Positions 57,245-64,000 of a stretch of 64,000 bases of DNA are shown here, one piece after another. Source of the stretch: Arthonia radiata (taxonomy: Eukaryota > Ascomycota > Arthoniomycetes > Arthoniales > Arthoniaceae). The first letter of the stretch is position 1; the number at the start of each line of letters is the position of its first letter. The translations under genes were made by a program, and so were the position numbers. Under the pieces are notes generated by a model. The model was not told the origin of the DNA. It did not search any database and saw only the letters and a list, made by a program, of their open reading frames with translations. The stretch is taken from assembly GCA_002989075.1 (NCBI GenBank), contig PSQN01000005.1:930001-994000 (forward strand), read 5' to 3'.

Positions 57245-59649
57245 TCATCTCACCATTAACCCATGAGCGACGCAGCTCATTGTGACTCTGACCATCGGCC
57301 CCTGCTCATAGAGTCTCCTCACGCAGTCCTGCTCGCGCCCCATGTTCGCCTCCGCAATCTCCCGCAACGAATCTCGCACGATCATGTGCGTGCCCTCGGC
57401 GAGACCTTGCCTTACCGCGTTCCATTCGTGGACATCCGCAGCAGCCCAAAGCTTCTCCGGTCCGGGCAACGGCATGTTGAGGACGAGTTCTTCGTCGAGG
57501 GATTCACAGCTGGAGGCGATCTTAGTGCGGAGCAGTCGTCGATATCGTGAACAGACTTACTATTCTGAGTGCAAGTAGCCGTTCATGCGGCAGACCTCGG
57601 ACAGAATATTGATGGAGTGGATGGTCCGGCGGAAGGTTTCCACTGCAGCCCGGTCCTGAAGTCAATCGAGGCATGGTATGGATCGAAGAGAGCGTCTTTG
57701 TGCTCGCGACAGGCATTACGGGTCATCTGCGTTGCAGCGTTAGTGCATGATGGTCCGTGCAAGCTGATTGTGTCTGACCTTGAGAAGAAGAAGATGAGAA
57801 AGCTCAGCTATGGAAAGGCGAGTAGGAGCCGGACGTCGCAACAAGGTCTCAATTTGATAGAGTGCCATTGCATGAAGAATAGCCGAAACTTCTTCGAGAC
57901 TTGCGCGGGCGTTCTGAATAACATGTCAATGCGCGAATCCCAAAGTACGGATCGAGTGCCTCACAAAGCTGTTAGCCAGCCTCGTACGTTGCTCCTGGAA
58001 TGTCTCACAGATGAACTTCATGCTCGACTCTGATGATACAGAATGTGCAGATATGCAGCACAGCGCAATCGATAGTGACTGAGGCATCTTAGCTGCAGAC
58101 GGCCGAAATAGAGACACATGATGCAATGGCGAACGGAAGTCTTCGTTCAGGAGGCTCCTAGGGTACTCCACGAGTATCTTCTGGACGGCTGTCAGTTCAA
58201 GTAGCCCGCCGCCCTTGTGCTGCATTGTTTTCGGAATTGGTCTCGGCTGAGTATTCGGAGGTCGCCGAATCTCGTCCTGCAGCGTGGAATAGTGCGAGGA
58301 GCTCGAGCCTGCAGAGACGTCGTTGGTATCAACGGAAGAGGCCGACAAGGGTTCACCACGCCGATTCGAAGTGGTGTGGATCTTTGGCCTGGCAATCTGA
58401 CATGCATTCGTCCGTGAGCCGTTCCTCGGAGACTTCATAGGCGAAGGTGCTGTGAATAGAATTAGCTATCGTGCGCCGACTTGTTGCAAATGACGCGCCT
58501 GATGTTGGGTTTGTAGCTCAACCTGCACAGTAGAAGACATATTGCTTTTCGCGTTTTGTCGAGCAAGACGAGCTTGCTCGGATTCCTTATGCCATACAGG
58601 ATAGAGTCATGGAAAAGAATGAATGAGTCGATGTGAACATTTTGACCCAGGACCTACCTTGGGCATTTGTGAACTGTCCACTTGCTCGAGGAAGTCGGAA
58701 ATCGCTAAGACTTGATGAGTCAGTGCGCGAGACTCGTTCAGATACGCCAAAGCTTTGTTGAGGAACGTAAGTTGTAGGTATTCGATCCTGGACAAGTCGA
58801 TTTTCATGCCCGGATACTTCTCTCGCATTTGTAGTATTTGTTGTGGCTCTCTGGATGGCAGTCAACGAAGGTTGGTCATTTGCAAGAAAGAGCCATGCAT
58901 TGTTGGGGCGCTGAAGGCTCATGGGATCGAGGTCCGTTTGTGGTGCGTGTCTCGTAAATTGACCAAACGCAGTTGTATCGTCTTCTGCTTGGGGCAGATG
59001 CAGACCATCAAGGCTGTTATCGTTATCGCCAGGGTCTGTCCAACTAAAGTCGAAGTAATCACTGCCATCTTCCATTGCGTAGTCAGGCAAGCTTGGCGGA
59101 ACGTGAGTGAATGGCATTTCGAGTTTGCTAGATGTAGATTGCGTGATCGTCTGAACTTCCGAAATCTGGGGAGGTACGCTACGGTTGATCTGATCATGGG
59201 ACCCCGATTGAGCAAGCGACAGATGCCGCGATGATGATTCGTCTCCCGGAGTGAGCGATGCTGTATGTTCCTGCGGTGGTCGCTGTTGATATATGCAATC
59301 CACACTTCGTGCTTGGCATCGACCACAGGATGGTGCGGCCAGGTCACACTTCAGCTTTAAGCGTACACAACGGCCGCAAGACTTGCGTTTAGAAGCTCTG
59401 ACAGCCCCAAAGGACTTGAAGCACCGTCGTACGTGTTTCCTCAGGAGATCAGCTTGTGGCGAAGTCAGCTTCAGTACATCATCACGCTGTTCAAGCCTTC
59501 TCACGTCTACCGAATGCCTTGCTGCAAAGCTCACAGGTCAAACCTTGAGCGGAAGTAGACGGAGCGTATGATCGCGGCTCAACGCCATATGTTTCCGCGA
59601 ACTCAGATGAGCCTTTAGCGACAGAGATATTACGGTCGTTGGTAATCAT
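57245..59649 (-). CDS. C2H2 plus Zn2Cys6 transcription factor
   Basis: A predicted nuclear DNA-binding regulator. Exon 1 ends at 59505 and exon 2 starts at 59452; the 52-bp phase-1 intron splits the first zinc finger. Joined, it reads CELCSKAFGRPDLLRKHVRRC, a C2HC-type finger. A Zn2Cys6 cluster follows (CGRCVRLKLKCDLAAPSCGRCQARSVDC). Exon 2 runs to 58658, where GTAGGT begins an intron. The fungal regulator middle region lies near 58.4-57.9 kb (VQKILVEYPRSLLNEDFRSPLHHVSLF). The last exon ends at 57245 and contains PGPEKLWAAADVHEWNAV. The inner exon limits between 58.65 and 57.55 kb are not resolved. The start is taken as ATG at 59649. The frame is open about 20 codons further upstream, with no clear ATG in that extension. 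Confidence 0.82.
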
Positions 59650-60060
59650 TTCGATACATTGTGGACACGTAGATTTCAGCTTGCATAAGTTGCCTGCAGA
59701 CGCGGACAAGCGAGCTTCAGCGCGGAAGTCGGGGACATTTACACGGGGAGATTGCAGGAATCGTCGACCAATTTATCTCGTGTTTTCGGCATACTTTACG
59801 TCCGTGCGCACTGTATCACGCGTAGGCATGCCTCTAGATATCCCTGGGGGCTGGTGTAAACCTAAGGGACAGATGTAAGAGAGTAACTTGATCAAGAAAA
59901 GGATGAAGAATTTCGCCCCTCAAATGATCGGCGGTTACCGGATTGAGCAGTCGGCAATACGGGCATGACATATAGTCTCAGCCCGCTCAGACCCTTAGGA
60001 GCCCGTGCGTGTTTACCACGCTATTCCCCTTTAGGTAGTAGACGCCTAAAGGGTCTAAGG
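59650..60060. other. Promoter region and left edge of the second RIP block
   Basis: The regulator's upstream region in normal-composition DNA, then a sharp change to AT-rich RIP-type sequence at about 60.06 kb. Confidence 0.6.
60027..60053. repeat. Perfect 9-bp inverted repeat at the RIP boundary
   Basis: CCCTTTAGG and CCTAAAGGG are separated by nine bases and lie exactly where composition changes. A related GACCCTTAGG sits 35 bp upstream. It could be a transposon terminus or simply a hairpin. Confidence 0.5.
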
Positions 60061-63000
60061 CCCTATAGTAGCTTTTTTAAGTCTTATAAATTAAATATTA
60101 TTCCAATTATTAAAATTTAATTAAAAAAGTATATCAACTAAGTTAATAATACCTTACGTTTCTAATTATATAAAAATACTAACTTAAAAGATTTAAAAAC
60201 TATCTTAGCTATATATAATAACGCGTATATACGCTAAGAATGCTAATTAAGCGTCTACTACTAATACTATTTAACTAATCTACCTATCTTCTAGCTTTAT
60301 ATAGCTAATTAAATAGCTGTTTAGTATTTAATAGATAAGAGTTAAGTCGCTTTAAGCTTTAAAGATATTAAAAGCCTAGTAAGACGTTATATTAGTTATA
60401 AAATATAGGTTTAGAAAGATACTTATTTTTTAAGTATTTAGCCTACTTTATATACTAAATCTAAGTATTATATTAATTATTAGCCTTTTAAAGATAATTA
60501 AGGATAATTAGTATAAGATAATATAGTAGCTTTAAAAAGTATAGCTATTTATATTAAATAGTTTAACTAATAGTAAGAAGAGCTATTAATAGATTATAAA
60601 TAGAAAGTATATATACATATATATAGCTTAGTTCTAAAATTATATTAAGTAATATTTTCTTTTAAAATATAATTAAGTATCCTTCTTTCTATAAAGCTAT
60701 CTATCTTTTTACTATTAATAAACAATATATTTATAGTAAATAAAGAGAGTTCTTTTATTTTAAGTTTCTTAAACTTAGTATACTTTAATATTTATTACTA
60801 GACTATATTTTTTTTATAACTATAGCTATACTTCTAATTTTAATATTTAATAAGTTAAAGCCTAAGCTTATATTTAAGAATAGTATACACATTATTTAAA
60901 TATTAATTAATTTAAGTAATATTAATCTATTCTTTAAGAAGAAGTCTAATATAAGCCTTTTAACTATCTAGCAGTATGTTATTTAACTACTATATAATAT
61001 AGCTTAATAATAAGCTAATAAGTAGCTACTAAAGATAATTATTTATATATAGAAGGTATTAAAAGTTATTATTCTAATTACTTAAATCTAAGTATAGTTA
61101 ATATAGCTTAGATTACTAGTTTAGTTAATAGCAAGTATTATTTAGCTATATTATAGCTAACCATAGAACAATATATAAAAGGCTTTGTTAACTATATTTA
61201 ATAGTAATTAATACTTAGTAATCTATATAACGGTTATATTTAGCTTTAATATTAACTCTTATAAGATTAACTATATTTTCTAAGTTAGATAAGATAGCCT
61301 AGTTAATATTTAATAGAAGATTAGTTAAGTAGGCTATAACAAATATATAAGCTACTTCTATATAGTTACTAAGGCTAAGTTAGTTAAACTATAGCTTAAA
61401 GACTATAATAAATAGTAGCAATAGAAGTTAATAAAACTCTATAAGTAGTAATATAGCTAGTTAAGTTTAGCTATTAAGATCTTTTAAGATACTCTAAGTA
61501 ATACTAATAGCAAGTAATTAAGCTAAGATAATAAGTAGGTTAATTTAACTAATTAATAGCTCTTAAAGTTAGTAAAGAGTAATTTTATATTTTAATAGTA
61601 GCTTTTTAAGGCTAATTCTTAGAGATACTACGTCTAAAATAGCTTCTATATATATATAGATATACTTAGCTACTTTAATAAAAGGCTTTATTAAGAGTAG
61701 TATAATTTAATATACTCTTATTATAATTTTCAGCTACTTAAGCTTCTAAAAGTATATAATATATTGTACTATACTATATCTACTAGTATTTAAGCCTAAT
61801 TTATTAAACAGCTTAAAGTTTAGTAGTAGATAGTTTTTACCTAGCTATAGGGGTCTATATCTAGTCTAGTTAAAGGTCTATATAATAAGCTAGTACTTTC
61901 TAAAAAGTAGATAAATAGCCTAGTATTATTAATCTATACTATTACTAGAGGTTAGTTTAATAGCTAGATATAGATAGTTAAGTATAGTACTAAAGTCTTA
62001 GCTATTATAAAATATATTCTTACTTAGAGATTATATTAACTACTATTAATATCTACTATTTAACCTACTTAGATATCTTAACTTCTATTAACCCTAGTAT
62101 AGTCTATTCTATATAAGCTATAATCTTCTATACTAGGTATAACGCTAGTTGCTAGGAGAATTGAACTAAGGCTTACTTATCTTATATACTTATTAATCTT
62201 AGTAGTAGGTATCTTATATACTAAAGACTAAAAGATAGGAGAGATAAGATAGATTATAGAGAGTAAGAAGGACTTAAATAAAGTAAATAGAAGGTAAAGT
62301 ATATTACTTAAATTTAATTAAAAAACTTATATTTAAATATTAAGTTAATAGACTAAAGTCTATCTTAAAGTTAGTTATTAGTCTAGCTATATAGTTTAAG
62401 GTATATAGATATATTTCTCTATACTTAATAGTTCTAATATTTTCTCTGTTATATTATTAGAATTCTATTACAATGTAGCAACGTTACTAATATCGCTATA
62501 TCAGATTTATTAGGTATTCTATATAATACTCTAATAAGACTAGCTGCGCTTAGCCTTATACTAGTCTAATATAGTAAGATTGTAATATAAAGTCCCCTCT
62601 TTAAGGCTAGTTGTTCTTTACAGCTCTAGAGATATTAAAACCTTGTTATTACTTAGTACTAGATTTAGTTCTATAAGTTATTATATCTAAAGTTAAGAAG
62701 GCCCCTAGCGCTAATAAAGCGCTTAAGATTAATACTATTCTTACTAAAATCGATAGTTAAAAGATACTTCTATATTCTTATTACTCTTATTTAGATAAGA
62801 AGTAATTCTAAAGTCTAGAAAGGTATTGTACTTTATATATAATTACAATAAAAAGTTATATAACGTTTATCTATTATTAAAGGATAGTTAGTTTCTATTC
62901 TAACGTTCGTTTAGCTAGTTCTAACTTATTTAGCTCGAAGTATCTATTTTTAGTACTTATAAGTATTAGACGCCCTCTAGAGGTAGCGTAAGCGTTTAAT

Positions 63001-64000
63001 AGAAGAGAAGAAAGTTATTTGTATAGCGAAAAGATAGCGTAAAGCTACTAAAGTAGCGGTTGTTAATTTAAAGAAGGAGCTTAAAAGGTTGCGCGTCTAG
63101 ATATAAAACAAAATAGATTAAGATAATATATTGTTCGAGAAAGAATAGCTAGCGGCTATATTTAGTAGTAATATTATAGATATACTAAGTAGTCTAAGTT
63201 TAAATTTCTATAACAATTTATATTTAAAGTTAGGTAGTAAACTACTAATATAGTAAGCTGGTTTGTTTATAGGTAACCTAGGTATTAATAGAACGTACTA
63301 GATAGTAGATTAGAACGTTAGTACTATTACGACTAATTAATGTTTTAGTCTTAATATTGTTAAATAGTGTTATTTATAGTTTTTTAGGTTTTATTCTAGT
63401 TTCTATTAGTTTTTATATTTAGAGTATTCTTTCTATTTTATAAAATACTATCTTTTGCCTTGGTATTGTCTATAGACTCGAATTATTTCGACCTTATATT
63501 TAGATTTCTAACTGTTGGAAAGAATTTCTAGGTTAGACCGTTCTACTTTCTAAAAGTAGGCTAGTTTTAATAGCGCTACGTAGAATATAGAGTATATTCT
63601 TATTATTCTTAAAAGTTTAAGTTTAAGTATTATAAATTCTAGTTACTATAAAATTTTAAACGGTTCTTTCTTAGTATAGTCGAGTTTTTTACTTAGTCTA
63701 ATAGTTTTTAAGTTTCTTATAAGTAAGTAAGCTCTCCCCCCTTCTTTTATATCTGTAATTAGGATAGCTCTTAACTTGTTATACTATTTCTTAGTACGTT
63801 TATTAATAAACTTGCTGTCGGACTTTTATTACTAGTATAGAGTCTTTATATTTGTAGCTATCTCTATAGCTATTTTATTGTCTGTTGTATTTTAGAGTTG
63901 CCTGCTCTAAAGAGAGTAGTAGCTTATAAGGCATAAAATAGAGTTATCTTTATTATATTGTTTTTAGTATTATTATACGTAGTCTATATAACTAGTAGCA
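60060..64000. mobile_element. Second RIP-mutated AT-rich block, unidentified transposon relics
   Basis: The sequence is TA-rich and CA/TG-poor with no intact frame, like the 18.9-39.6 kb island. From about 62.7 to 63.3 kb GC rises slightly, and the plus strand hints at a charged coding relic (VNLKKELKRLR, then LFIGNLGINRTYQ). I could not place it in a known superfamily. No LTR pair or terminal repeat was found by eye. The block continues past the window end. Confidence 0.7.

Noticed and set aside
1-64000. tRNA, rRNA or other structured RNA genes
   Set aside because: No convincing tRNA B-box with matching arms or rRNA-like block was seen by eye on either strand.

Overview
This window comes from a filamentous ascomycete genome. 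The genes have short GT-AG introns, mostly 50-160 bp. They include single-copy eukaryotic housekeeping genes (SLX1, thymidylate kinase, YJU2) and fungal families (Zn2Cys6 regulator, LaeA-like methyltransferase, DUF3435 protein, NLR-type receptors). Two AT-rich blocks of transposon relics carry a very strong repeat-induced point mutation (RIP) signature. The RIP blocks, plus an intron family resembling introner-like elements, suggest a Dothideomycete (Mycosphaerellales-like). That placement is inference, not proven.

Layout. 1-2.6 kb: SLX1, with a tandemly duplicated intron. 2.6-3.3 kb: thymidylate kinase. 4.1-8.1 kb: five small minus-strand ORFs of unknown function. 8.6-9.6 kb: an SRR1-like protein. 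12.0-13.0 kb: splicing factor YJU2. 13.3-13.5 kb: a short ORF whose first 22 codons recur exactly at 46.04 kb. 13.7-16.8 kb: a six-exon DUF3435 (FluG/tyrosine-recombinase-like) gene with a C2H2 tail, followed by a decayed copy of its own 3' end. 18.9-39.65 kb: a nested, RIP-mutated retrotransposon island containing a LINE fragment, a Ty3-type element, a second LINE split by a complete Ty3-type element with 282-bp LTRs, and a Copia 3' end. 40.3-40.5 kb: a clean solo LTR of the Copia element. 41.2-44.4 kb: a patatin/NB-ARC/TPR NLR. 47.7-51.2 kb: a NACHT/ankyrin NLR. 52.5-53.5 kb: a frame-broken RS-rich gene. 53.9-55.0 kb: a methyltransferase. 55.4-57.0 kb: an orphan type II membrane protein. 57.2-59.7 kb: a C2H2 plus Zn2Cys6 regulator. 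From about 60.06 kb to the end: a second RIP-mutated block.

How the parts may fit. The edges are ordinary core genome. The middle, 13-52 kb, is accessory: a DUF3435 recombinase-like gene, a transposon nest and two NLRs whose repeat arrays are nearly identical copies. This is the combination seen in fungal allorecognition loci and in Starship-type giant elements. A 32.7-kb segment lies between the two direct copies of the short-ORF repeat. The DUF3435 gene sits just inside the left copy and reads inward. Whether this is a real mobile element or a coincidental duplication cannot be settled from one sequence.
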